Shown here: in pieces, positions 27,715 to 35,928 of the stretch | Numbering within the stretch: the stretch's first letter is position 1 | How the letters are laid out: each line of letters begins with the position of its first letter | From: Oscillospiraceae bacterium | GTDB lineage: Bacteria > Bacillota > Clostridia > Oscillospirales > Acutalibacteraceae | Direction: 5' to 3' | Assembly (NCBI GenBank): GCA_031275995.1 | Contig: JAISNY010000042.1 | Location: 1-50,619 of the forward strand | Length of the DNA stretch: 50,619 nucleotides | Position numbers and translations under genes: made by a program | The notes under the pieces: model-generated | What the model was told of the DNA's origin: nothing | What the model saw: the letters and a program-made list of their open reading frames with translations, nothing else | The model's database searches: none

Positions 27715-27787
27715 ACAAAACCCTCCACCCTTTAAAATTTAAACAACTTAAAATTAACTTTTATTTGGATAAAAATTTTTAAATTTT

Positions 27788-28177
27788 TCAACTTTCACCA
27801 CTCATATTTATTCTTTTTGTAACTCTTTCAACGGTAGGTTCTATGTCAGTAACATACTCAACTTCAGCTTCGATGCGCGAAACAGCCCCCGGAGCAGCTT
27901 TTGTTTTCACATTGATTTCAACAATATGAGGTTCCCATTCTTTTAAAGCGGAAGAAATTGACTTTTTAAATGAAGATACATAATTTGAATCGACAATCCC
28001 AAACATAAAAGAACGTAGCTCAGAACCAAATCTGCTCACAATTTTTCTTTCAAAAATTTGAGTCTTTAAAATGATATTCACAGATTGTTTAACTAACTTG
28101 TTACCTTCAATCGTCATTACTTTTCCTGTTGATTTATCGACATTAATGGGGAATTTCCACCCTTTTATAGTCGCCAA
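27788..28177 (-). CDS. gp25/GPW-like baseplate protein
   Basis: 129-residue member of the gp25/lysozyme-like baseplate family, which primes sheath assembly. Seen: GWKFPINVDKSTGKV, the central ILKTQIFERKIVSRFGSELRS typical of the family, and a final beta region (VEYVTDIEPTVERV). It lies 13 bp after the spike gene and before the J-like gene, the standard hub-spike-gp25-J order. Confidence 0.88.
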   Translation of the reverse strand: MATIKGWKFPINVDKSTGKVMTIEGNKLVKQSVNIILKTQIFERKIVSRFGSELRSFMFGIVDSNYVSSFKKSISSALKEWEPHIVEINVKTKAAPGAVSRIEAEVEYVTDIEPTVERVTKRINMSGES

Positions 28178-28190
28178 TTAAAATACACCT

Positions 28191-28877
28191 CTAACCTATT
28201 TTTATCATTTCTGCACTAATGCTCGCAGTGCCTGCCGCCGAAAGTTCAGCCGCACTTCCGGCCTTAGCACTAAATGAATTTTTAGCACTAATTTTAACGT
28301 CGGCCGAATCAACATTAAATTTACCCGATGCAGATTCGAAATCAAAGGAACTAGATTCGCCGCCCTGTATAACAACCTTGCCAGTTTTTACGTCAAGCGT
28401 AATTTTACTAGAAGAAATAGTTATCTCATTCTTTTTCAAATCAATTTCAATGGATGTTTCTCCACTTTGATTCCCCAACTTCACCACTCCACTTTCAAAC
28501 GAGTAAGAAAAACTATTGTCATTTTTATCTTTGACGGTAATTGTCTCATTTCCTGCCTCATTGTCAATTTTAACCTCTGTTCCGGAACGAGTCTTGGTTA
28601 TCTCATATTGATTCGAGGGTGTAAGTCCGAGTGGATTTGGTGCAGCCGATGAATTATAAACACAACAAAGGATGAAACCTGAATCAAAGCTTTCATCCAG
28701 GAAAGCGGTCAGCACGTGAGAGCCCACATTAGGGTAAACGACGCTTCCATAATTTTTCCCGGCGTCACGGGTCGTAATATTGCACCAAACTTCCACCGAA
28801 TCGCGAGGAAAATTTACAAGAATCTTATTAGTATTTTCATAATCTTCAAGAGATTTAACAATTCCAAGTCTAATCAA
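28191..28877 (-). CDS. spike protein (gp5/VgrG-like, OB fold plus beta-helix)
   Basis: 228 residues. An N-terminal OB-type domain (LGIVKSLEDYEN, then YPNVGSHVLTAFLDESFD and FILCCVYN) is followed by a run of short beta repeats rich in Ser, Lys and Val. These resemble the trimeric beta-helical needle of gp5/VgrG/Afp8 proteins. There is no lysozyme domain. It is the membrane-piercing tip. No PAAR-type tip gene follows. Confidence 0.85.
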   Translation of the reverse strand: MIRLGIVKSLEDYENTNKILVNFPRDSVEVWCNITTRDAGKNYGSVVYPNVGSHVLTAFLDESFDSGFILCCVYNSSAAPNPLGLTPSNQYEITKTRSGTEVKIDNEAGNETITVKDKNDNSFSYSFESGVVKLGNQSGETSIEIDLKKNEITISSSKITLDVKTGKVVIQGGESSSFDFESASGKFNVDSADVKISAKNSFSAKAGSAAELSAAGTASISAEMIKIG

Positions 28878-28894
28878 TTTGAACTCTCCATTTA

Positions 28895-30061
28895 TTAAAA
28901 TGGGAACGGTATATTAGGAATATCAAAACTAGGCATGTCCGGTACATAAAACCCCGAAGATGAGGGTAAGACATCTGTAGCAAGTAAAAAGGTAGTTTTA
29001 AAATTTTTTTCAACCGAATCGAAAGAATAATTTACAGATTCTATCAAAAATACATTATCCAGCGGATACCCTAGGCCTTCCACTTTAACCCCTACGCCCG
29101 GACCATACCCCGGAATAAGGGGCGACACAACCGTAAGTTTCGAAAACAATGAAACCTGTTGCAACGCAGCGCCTGCCAAAAAGCGAGCTTCACCCGAATC
29201 TTTTGGAGAATTCAACACCGAGGAATAAGTAGCACTCACAGCACTACTCAATTCTGAAGCTAACGAGCCACTGCCTATTAAACTTGTTGGGCTAACACTT
29301 ACCGTTAATGGGTCGGAATAATCTTTTTCATTTAGAGCTACAATTTGAGAACTTTTAGGAACACCCCAAATATTCGCATCAAACTTGATGCTATAAATTC
29401 CGAAAAAACTTTCAATCGTGAACGCAATGGACTTATTTTGACTCATATCAACAAAATAAACCTTACCATTTTCGTCACAATAAAACAGGCATCCGCAAGT
29501 TTTGGCCAGATCGCACATATACTCATAATCACTTTTCTGATATTGAACCAAAGGAATTTTAATTTGAGTTTCGTTTTTTATCGCAACATCATAGGAAGCG
29601 TATTTTGAGTAAGGACTTAATATATCTTTAGCCACAGCTGAAGGCGTTTCTTTACCTTTAAATTGTTTAGTTTTAAGACCAGGCATCATCCAAACTTTTA
29701 CATCCATGGAATTAATCGTTAATTTCGAATATTCGGAACTTCCCAAAACTTCGAACTGGTATGAATAAATAAACCCTGTAAAAATAACCTTATTTTCAGG
29801 CTTGCCGTCAACGACGTACCCAGCACTTAATTCAAATTTTGAACCAAGCTTAACAGAAACACTAAAATCAAATTTAGAACTGAATTGTACATTTTGAACG
29901 TAGAATACACTGCAGCTATTAGCCTTAAGATCTATACTCAATTCTGCTTCAAAACTAGATAAAATCCATCCGTCAGGGTCGAAAGCTGAACCGCCTATCT
30001 TGACAGCAACACTATGTTCGATTCGCGTACCATAATTTTTAAGAGCATCTTCTAAATTCAA
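28895..30061 (-). CDS. baseplate hub protein (gp27/gpD-like)
   Basis: 388 residues. It joins the tube to the spike. Characteristic stretches include FDPDGWILSSFEAELS, GYVVDGKPENKVIFTGFI, the KSDYEYMCDLAKTCGCLFY segment typical of late-control gpD/hub proteins, and PGYGPGVGVKVEGLGYPLDN near the C-terminus. I see no separate LysM domain. It is placed directly before the spike gene, as in other contractile injection loci. Confidence 0.82.
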   Translation of the reverse strand: MNLEDALKNYGTRIEHSVAVKIGGSAFDPDGWILSSFEAELSIDLKANSCSVFYVQNVQFSSKFDFSVSVKLGSKFELSAGYVVDGKPENKVIFTGFIYSYQFEVLGSSEYSKLTINSMDVKVWMMPGLKTKQFKGKETPSAVAKDILSPYSKYASYDVAIKNETQIKIPLVQYQKSDYEYMCDLAKTCGCLFYCDENGKVYFVDMSQNKSIAFTIESFFGIYSIKFDANIWGVPKSSQIVALNEKDYSDPLTVSVSPTSLIGSGSLASELSSAVSATYSSVLNSPKDSGEARFLAGAALQQVSLFSKLTVVSPLIPGYGPGVGVKVEGLGYPLDNVFLIESVNYSFDSVEKNFKTTFLLATDVLPSSSGFYVPDMPSFDIPNIPFPF

Positions 30062-30080
30062 AATGGAATCCCCACACTTC

Positions 30081-32309
30081 TCATTTTCTTACTCCACTTC
30101 TGTAACGGTCGATTTGCAAGTTTCTTTCCATCTTCGCCACAGCGGCATTTGAAATCCTTGTGAAATTAATTTCTTTAATATAGGATCTAACTATATCTTC
30201 GACTTCATTCTTTGTTAAAAACTCTTTCTCAGGTTTTGACTTTTTTTGCTTAATTTCCTCGATTCTATTTTTTAATTTTTCATTTACGTACTCCCTACTG
30301 GAACTCCTACCCGAAGACTGCCGTTCGTGTTTTCTTTCGGGAACCTTTTTTTCGATGCTTTCAAGAACTTTTTCTGTATCAAAATTTCGCTTATAGATCA
30401 ACTCTTTAATTAATTCAGAATATAACCCCTTCCGCGGCGTTTTATATGGTTCCTCCTCACGATATATTTCTTTTATATTTAAATTCCTTGAAATATTTGT
30501 ATAAAAAAATTGTCCACCTTCGAGACTACTCCCCAAGGTTCCTCTACGCTTTTGTGTACCTTTTACGGATACATCAAATTTTGGAATATTGGTAAGAGTA
30601 ATTTTTTTATCAATATTTTTAACATCGATTTTTTTATAATCCTTAAATTTATAAGCATTTAAATTACAAATTTTATCATTACGGGAAACTTGCTCTGGTT
30701 CTTTATTTGAGATCTTTTTCCGCGACGTTTTATATGGTTCCTCCTCACGATATATTTCTTTTATATTTAAATTCCTTGAAATATTTGTATAAAAAAATTG
30801 TTCACCTTCGAGACTACTCCCCAAGGTTCTTCTATGATTTTGCGTACCTTTTACGGATACATCAAATTTTGGAATCTTGGTAAGAGTAATCTTTTTATCA
30901 ATATTTTTAACATCGATTTTTTTATAATCTTTAACCTTATATCTAACTAAATTATAAAACTCGTCTTCTTTACTGAATTTACTAGATTCTTTAACATTTA
31001 AATTTTTATTAATTCTATTTTGAACATTGAATAATGAATAAATTTGGGAAATACAACTCTTTTCTTCAAAAATTTTCTTAGCCCTTTTATTAATCAACGA
31101 GCGTTGAAAAACTTTGCGCTCAACTTCACTTGTTAAAAAGTTACTTGAAGTAGTATATTTTATATTTCTATTATTTTTTTTGTAAATGCTTTTAACTAAA
31201 TAATTTTTTTTCATTAAAAAATCTAATTCTGTCAAATTATTAAATTTTATATTTTTAAAATTCTTCTCAATTATTTGTTTAATAATTTTATTTAAATCAT
31301 AAGTAAATTTCGAAAAAAAATTAACATGTTTTGAAGAATCTTTTTTTGACCCCTGCGCAGATACTCTCAATTCTTTCTCGAGTATTAAATCCTCATTCAA
31401 TTTTTTCAACAAAGATTTAGGCTTTACTTTAATTTTATCAGATTTAATTTCTTTATTTAACTCTTTCGCAAAATTTTCTCTTTCAGTTTTTCTAAACTTA
31501 GATAGTTCTTCTGTGAATTCATTTTTGATTTTTTCTTTAAAATCAACATGCTCTGTTTGGAGCTTATTTATATTAACCCTGTCAATTTGCTTCTTGATTA
31601 TCTTACCTTTTAAAGAAATAGTTTCTGTTTCAGAAAGGTGCCTCTCCGAACCGCTTTCAAGTAAATTTTGTTTCTTGTGAAAGATTTCTTTTTTAAAAAT
31701 TTTATTTTTATTCGATATTTCTTCCAAAACGTTTTCCCGTCCCGGAATTTTCTCTGATAAAGTTTTACGTGTAATGACTTCAAGAACGTTTTTATAACGT
31801 TTTTCAATATTTTTGCTCCAAGTTTGAGCTGAAATTTTTATAAAAGGTAGTTTATCTGGTAGCTCTGGACTCGCCTTTTTTTTTCCAGCAATAAAAGAAT
31901 TAAGAACCCGAGTTAAAGTTTTTTCATTAAAATTATTGCTGTAAATTACTTCAAGATCCTTTTTCTGCTCCGGATTAAGATTTTTTTCAGATTTTTCAAC
32001 TTCATTTTGTAATTTTTCCAAAATTTGGCGTCGAATTACCGTGTTATTTTGAACATTTATATCGCCGCTTTTTTGGTCACATAACTGTTTAAGGAGGCCG
32101 ATTATGGAATCTAGAAGTTCTCTATCACCGTTCCTTGAAAGGAACACAAACCCGTTAGAAGGCAAATTCAAAGGTTCATAATCAGCGCTGATAAGACAGT
32201 GCTTTTCAACTATATTTCTACAAAAAACAGAGTTATATTTATAAAAAACAGAACAAAAACCCCTGACCAAATTCACAATTTTAGTCTTATTTGTTCTGAT
32301 GTCTTCCAT
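30081..32309 (-). CDS. Lys-rich helical protein of the injection-system operon, with internal duplication
   Basis: 742 residues, unrecognised. Very rich in Lys, Asn, Glu and Ile, predominantly helical, with no signal peptide and no membrane helix. Two near-identical segments of about 78 residues follow each other at a 96-residue period (KIDVKNIDKKITLTK..., then FFYTNISRNLNIKEIYREEE). The C-terminal 45 residues (KNEVEDIVRSYIKEI, then MERNLQIDRYRSG) are less repetitive and may be the conserved anchor. The gene lies between the second tube gene and the hub. It could be a tape measure, an adaptor between tube and hub, or a loaded cargo. Position alone supports an injection-system role. Confidence 0.7.
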   Translation of the reverse strand: MEDIRTNKTKIVNLVRGFCSVFYKYNSVFCRNIVEKHCLISADYEPLNLPSNGFVFLSRNGDRELLDSIIGLLKQLCDQKSGDINVQNNTVIRRQILEKLQNEVEKSEKNLNPEQKKDLEVIYSNNFNEKTLTRVLNSFIAGKKKASPELPDKLPFIKISAQTWSKNIEKRYKNVLEVITRKTLSEKIPGRENVLEEISNKNKIFKKEIFHKKQNLLESGSERHLSETETISLKGKIIKKQIDRVNINKLQTEHVDFKEKIKNEFTEELSKFRKTERENFAKELNKEIKSDKIKVKPKSLLKKLNEDLILEKELRVSAQGSKKDSSKHVNFFSKFTYDLNKIIKQIIEKNFKNIKFNNLTELDFLMKKNYLVKSIYKKNNRNIKYTTSSNFLTSEVERKVFQRSLINKRAKKIFEEKSCISQIYSLFNVQNRINKNLNVKESSKFSKEDEFYNLVRYKVKDYKKIDVKNIDKKITLTKIPKFDVSVKGTQNHRRTLGSSLEGEQFFYTNISRNLNIKEIYREEEPYKTSRKKISNKEPEQVSRNDKICNLNAYKFKDYKKIDVKNIDKKITLTNIPKFDVSVKGTQKRRGTLGSSLEGGQFFYTNISRNLNIKEIYREEEPYKTPRKGLYSELIKELIYKRNFDTEKVLESIEKKVPERKHERQSSGRSSSREYVNEKLKNRIEEIKQKKSKPEKEFLTKNEVEDIVRSYIKEINFTRISNAAVAKMERNLQIDRYRSGVRK
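30430..30665 (-). repeat. in-frame tandem duplication, unit B
   Basis: About 236 bp, almost identical to 30718-30953. The period of 288 bp equals 96 codons. This unit encodes the downstream copy within the 742-residue protein. Confidence 0.85.
30718..30953 (-). repeat. in-frame tandem duplication, unit A
   Basis: Partner of 30430-30665, encoding the upstream protein copy. The units differ by scattered substitutions only, so the duplication is recent or homogenised. Confidence 0.85.
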
Positions 32310-32410
32310 CTAATTACAAACCTCACTAACATTAACTTATCAGCAATTTTTATACTCTTAAGTTCTTTAAAATTAACAAAAATTTTAATTCTTAAAATAA
32401 GGTAAAGCAG

Positions 32411-33478
32411 CTAAGAACTTTTTGCTGAAACTTCAGCGCTTGATACCGAATCTTCCGCTTCCCGCATAGCTTCTCCTTCCGGAGCGTTCTTGTTTCCCCC
32501 CGCTCCAAGTTTTTTTTGGGCTTGGTCGAACTTTTTTTTAGCACTTTCCAATTTTTCTCGGGATGCCGCAACTTCTTTAACCAATTCCTCACGCCTTTTT
32601 TTATCTTTTTCATCAAGATCTTTATTTGAATTCTTAGCGGCTTCTTCACGCAGCTTAGAGACCTTCAACACTATTTCTGCTCTTCTGGCAGCGTCGGCCG
32701 CTTTGGCTGCATCAGCTGCCGCTTGCTGGGCTTTCATTTCGTTTTCTCTTCTCTCAGCTTCTTGTTTTTCTTCGTCAGATTGTTCATAACTTTCCGGCAC
32801 ATTACTCCCAACCTGAAAATATTGATCATAATAGTATCCACTTTCAGACGCACCTTCGATTCTATTCGCGACCCCCCAACCACCCCAGCTCGGAGTTAGT
32901 TCACTCGTCATACGAGTAAGCCCGGTATGCACTATGGTCATATCTTCAACAAGGAGTCCCCCGCTTTGAGCATCAAGTCCGTTCATACGCCACTCTGTAA
33001 CTCCGAGTGAAAAAAAACTCAGAGTAACAACATCCTGAGTGAAGGTACGATCAAAAGCCTGAATAAACCCAATAGCTGGTCCCATTTGCAACGAGACACC
33101 CGCATCGAGCGAGGAAATTCCAAGCATTGCGGCCTTTCTCGCAGCTCCACCTGGAATCCAACTTGAAAGCGCCACGGAAAGTGCTTTTGCGGCTGCAGAA
33201 ATTTCGCTATTAGAATTTTTTATCAAAATTCCCCGTTTAAGAGTCATGGTAGAGAGTTCTTCGTTATGGTATTTGTGTACAAGCAAACCATGAGTGTTTC
33301 CGCCTTCGGCTATCACATCGTAAGGAGCCCCGATAGAAAGATCGTTTATTTCTTGAAAACCATAGGTAAAAGCATTAAGCATTAGTATAAAATTGAAACT
33401 GTAATGAACATCCACAAGGGTTCCATTTTTGATGCACGAAACATCTATGTCATACGGCGGTCTTCCCAATGTATTCAC
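32411..33478 (-). CDS. second tail tube protein (gp19-like) with coiled-coil extension
   Basis: 355 residues. Residues 1 to about 205 match T4 gp19-like tube proteins (start NTLGRPPYDIDVS, EINDLSIGAPYDVIAEGGN, TMTLKRGI, then GLLVEDMTIVHTGL). An insertion of about 60 residues (AAAKALSVALSSW to DRTFTQDVV) interrupts the tube domain. From about 235 to the end is an Ala/Lys/Glu-rich coiled coil absent from ordinary tube proteins. It is probably the Afp5-like tube initiator between hub and main tube. The long tail may line or plug the channel or hold cargo. Confidence 0.8.
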   Translation of the reverse strand: MNTLGRPPYDIDVSCIKNGTLVDVHYSFNFILMLNAFTYGFQEINDLSIGAPYDVIAEGGNTHGLLVHKYHNEELSTMTLKRGILIKNSNSEISAAAKALSVALSSWIPGGAARKAAMLGISSLDAGVSLQMGPAIGFIQAFDRTFTQDVVTLSFFSLGVTEWRMNGLDAQSGGLLVEDMTIVHTGLTRMTSELTPSWGGWGVANRIEGASESGYYYDQYFQVGSNVPESYEQSDEEKQEAERRENEMKAQQAAADAAKAADAARRAEIVLKVSKLREEAAKNSNKDLDEKDKKRREELVKEVAASREKLESAKKKFDQAQKKLGAGGNKNAPEGEAMREAEDSVSSAEVSAKSS

Positions 33479-33490
33479 CTCTTAAAAATA

Positions 33491-34552
33491 TCATGCAGAG
33501 AGACTCGGAGTATAATCTGAGAATCTTTTTAAAATTTTTATTTTTTCGCTTTGCTTTTGAAGTTTTCCTTCGCTTACTTCCAGATTATATATATTTTTTA
33601 ACAACCGAGATGCAAGCGCCTTTTTGTCACTGTCTTCATCATTTAAATAACAAATTTTTTTAAAGTAAAAGTTAAAAATTTTGTCAAAATTAAAATCATC
33701 CATCTCTCTACGGTTTAGACTCTTTATCTTTTCACAAACCCAACATATTTCTTTAACTTGTTCTTTTGCTTTTGTAACTTTATTCATTGAAGTGTTTGCC
33801 GAACCACGTCTGTGCTGCCTATAAAAATACAAATCTTGCGGCAAAGTTACGAATCGTTTCGAACCCGATGATACAACCTCGTGCCAAGCAGCATCTTCAC
33901 CATATTTAATTTTTTCAGGGAAAGTAATAAGATTTCCACTTCCATCATGCAGAAGAGAAAGCTTGTAAAGCTTATGATGAACAAAAATCGAGTTAATTCT
34001 TTCATCTTTTAAAAACGACGTAGGTGAATCGTAGATTCTTTCTTTAGCAAAATTAGTTTTCTTACCTATGGAACGACAAACCACTACCTCGGAATTGTGT
34101 TTAACAGAAGCACTTACCATTTTTTTAATATAATCTTTATTAACCCAATCGTCGGAATCTACAAAGCTAACAAAATTAGCATGCAATCTAAAAGCTTCTC
34201 TAAGTCCATTATTTCTCGCAGCTGAAACGCCCATATTTTTTTGCTCTAGTAAATGGAAGTTTTCATACGATTCCGAATAGCCTCGAGCGATTTTGCCACT
34301 TTTATCTGTCGAGCCATCGTTAATTAAAATAACTTCCAAGTCTTCATATGTTTGATTTTTAAGGCTTTGCAAGCACTCTTCCAAAAAGGGATCCGTGTTA
34401 TAAATAGGAACTATTACTGCAACTTTACCTGAAGACAACCCATTTCTCTGAAGGTTCAATGCCGCCGCACTAAATTTAAAACCAAACGCTTGATTAAAAA
34501 ATACCCACGACAATAACAACATAAAAAAGCTAATAGAAAACTTTCTGGCCAA
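33491..34552 (-). CDS. family 2 glycosyltransferase with N-terminal signal sequence, inside the injection-system operon
   Basis: 353 residues. The first 30 form a classic hydrophobic export or anchor signal (RKFSISFFMLLLSWVFFNQ). A GT-A domain then starts with VAVIVPIYNTDPF and has LINDGSTDKSG and the metal motif DSDDW near 133-137. GT2 enzymes are normally cytoplasmic, so a leading signal is odd. It sits only 12 bp upstream of the second tube gene and about 100 bp after the chaperone-like pair, in the same transcript. It may modify the particle or a surface glycan, or be an effector. It is distinct from the GT2 at 13811. Confidence 0.85.
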   Translation of the reverse strand: MARKFSISFFMLLLSWVFFNQAFGFKFSAAALNLQRNGLSSGKVAVIVPIYNTDPFLEECLQSLKNQTYEDLEVILINDGSTDKSGKIARGYSESYENFHLLEQKNMGVSAARNNGLREAFRLHANFVSFVDSDDWVNKDYIKKMVSASVKHNSEVVVCRSIGKKTNFAKERIYDSPTSFLKDERINSIFVHHKLYKLSLLHDGSGNLITFPEKIKYGEDAAWHEVVSSGSKRFVTLPQDLYFYRQHRRGSANTSMNKVTKAKEQVKEICWVCEKIKSLNRREMDDFNFDKIFNFYFKKICYLNDEDSDKKALASRLLKNIYNLEVSEGKLQKQSEKIKILKRFSDYTPSLSA

Positions 34553-34653
34553 ATCAACTCACCGTCCTCTGTAGTGGAAAAGAATCTATTCAAATCGCTT
34601 GCAACTTCCTTAAAGAAATTTAATATCAAGCCTTTGCTAAAATTACCTTGTGT

Positions 34654-34896
34654 TCAAAAGACGTCAAACATATTCTTTTTGTTTTCTTCTCCGTTTACTT
34701 TCTTGTTTATTTTGGAAACCTCGCTGCAGTAACGGATTCTTTCAGCGTGATTTAAATTCATGAGCTCCGTATAAGACCAATGCAAATAGTACGCCAGAAA
34801 AGTTATTTCTTCACGTAAAATATCGGAAGGATAGCTTTTCAGGCTTCCCCGAAAAAAGGGACAGTCACCACGAAAGAATGTACGCATTTGGGACAA
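34654..34896 (-). CDS. DUF6760-like tail-chaperone C-terminal partner (probable -1 frameshift product)
   Basis: Open frame of 80 codons. The conserved part begins only at SYPSDILREEITFLAYYLHW and continues with LNHAERIRYCSEV, the pattern of small eCIS-associated proteins annotated as DUF6760. The upstream codons overlap the 123-residue gene, look non-conserved and offer only a TTG (34896) or ATG (34887) with poor ribosome binding sites. The frame is -1 relative to the upstream gene and meets it at a slippery site, so the natural product may be a 185-residue fusion rather than a separate protein. Confidence 0.65.
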   Translation of the reverse strand: MSQMRTFFRGDCPFFRGSLKSYPSDILREEITFLAYYLHWSYTELMNLNHAERIRYCSEVSKINKKVNGEENKKNMFDVF

Positions 34897-35210
34897 CTAA
34901 CTTCCATGCTGGGAGGTTCTATCGAATTGATTTTTTGGTAAAGATCTTGAAGGTAAGCCATATCCGCAGTGAAAAGGCTTTCTATCACCCGCGTATCTAT
35001 TTTCGGAAGAGTACCAAGCTCTGTAATAACTCTTTCAAGCAACAGAATGCTCAAGTAACCGGGATTCATCTTAACGCGCGGGTCGTTCAACGGAACGATC
35101 TCGTCGGCAGCACTTGCAAGCCTCATAACTCCTTTTTTATGAATTTTTCCATTCTCATCAACAAAACCTCTGGGTAACTCAAAATTAAAATTTATTTCAA
35201 AATCTGACAT
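34839..35210 (-). CDS. phage tail assembly chaperone-like protein (gpG position)
   Basis: 123 residues matching the 'tail assembly protein' found beside tube genes in eCIS loci: FNFELPRGFVDENGKIHKKG, MRLASAADEIVPLNDPRV, NPGYLSILLLERVITELG and LFTADMAYLQDLYQKIN. The C-terminal CPKCVHSF is zinc-finger-like, with a single CXXC. It follows the main tube gene by 38 bp, the place occupied by gpG in long-tailed phages. Its last codons contain the slippery sequence CCCTTTTTTC, and the next ORF continues in the -1 frame. Confidence 0.8.
   Translation of the reverse strand: MSDFEINFNFELPRGFVDENGKIHKKGVMRLASAADEIVPLNDPRVKMNPGYLSILLLERVITELGTLPKIDTRVIESLFTADMAYLQDLYQKINSIEPPSMEVSCPKCVHSFVVTVPFFGEA
34844..34860 (-). 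promoter_or_regulatory. candidate programmed -1 ribosomal frameshift site
   Basis: Minus strand heptamer C CCT TTT (34860-34854) in the zero frame of the 123-residue gene is a perfect X XXY YYZ site. Five nt downstream GGAAG (34848-34844) can pair with CTTCC (34829-34825) as a stimulatory hairpin. Slippage joins residue 119 to the DUF6760-like frame, bypassing the TGA at 34841-34839. Confidence 0.6.
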
Positions 35211-35248
35211 TAAAATCCTCCAAATTCGATATTGACTTTTTAAAAAAC

Positions 35249-35758
35249 TTAAGCTTGCGGTACAAGATCACGATAGACCCCTTCGTTTGTCAGGACCAAA
35301 GTTTCGATTAACACTTCCGAACTGTTCGAATCAAGACCGCTGGATTCATAGCTTTGCGGCCAAGCATGCATAACTCGCCAGCTAGCGGTTACTACTCCTG
35401 CGTTATCAAACGCTCTTATGACGGCATTAACCGGTGCAAGCGTAGTCCCCTCTAAGAAGTTACTGAAAAAGGTATAAAGTTCAGTATTGCTATAAACGCC
35501 TTTGGTAAGCGTTATATCATTGAACGTGACCATTCCTGGTAGCTTCCTTACCGTAAGACGCCCAAAAGCTCCTTCTCGATATTCCGAGGTCTGGACTTCG
35601 ATTCTGCACCCACCTTCTACGGATTTAAACGAAGCAGTCCCCAAGGTATCAAATGTAGCGGTAAATCTGAATCCACGTATCGGGGCGCCCAAAGCGTTGG
35701 GAATAGCTTGAGTAGAAAGTACGCCTCCTGTTGATAGATCTTGTCTTTCTTCCGCCAT
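35249..35758 (-). CDS. main tail tube protein (gp19/Hcp-like)
   Basis: 169 residues, the normal size for a tube subunit. Seen: IPNALGAPIRGFRFTATFD, FKSVEGGCRIEVQTSEYREG, LPGMVTFNDITLTKGVY and a C-terminal VLIETLVLTNEG. It stacks as hexameric rings forming the inner tube driven through the target membrane. It lies 170 bp after the sheath gene. The 170-bp gap holds no gene; a GGGGGAAGAG-type ribosome binding site precedes the start. Confidence 0.93.
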   Translation of the reverse strand: MAEERQDLSTGGVLSTQAIPNALGAPIRGFRFTATFDTLGTASFKSVEGGCRIEVQTSEYREGAFGRLTVRKLPGMVTFNDITLTKGVYSNTELYTFFSNFLEGTTLAPVNAVIRAFDNAGVVTASWRVMHAWPQSYESSGLDSNSSEVLIETLVLTNEGVYRDLVPQA

Positions 35759-35928
35759 AATCTCTTCCCCCTTTTGATTATTTCCTTAATTTTTCAATTA
35801 AATTCAATTAAGAGCACTCCGGCGACAAATTCGAAAAACTTTACGTAACGCGCTACCTCCAAAAATTTTTTGAACAAACACCTCAATGTCATATTCGATT
35901 AACCGCCTTGACCTCACATTTTTCCCAT

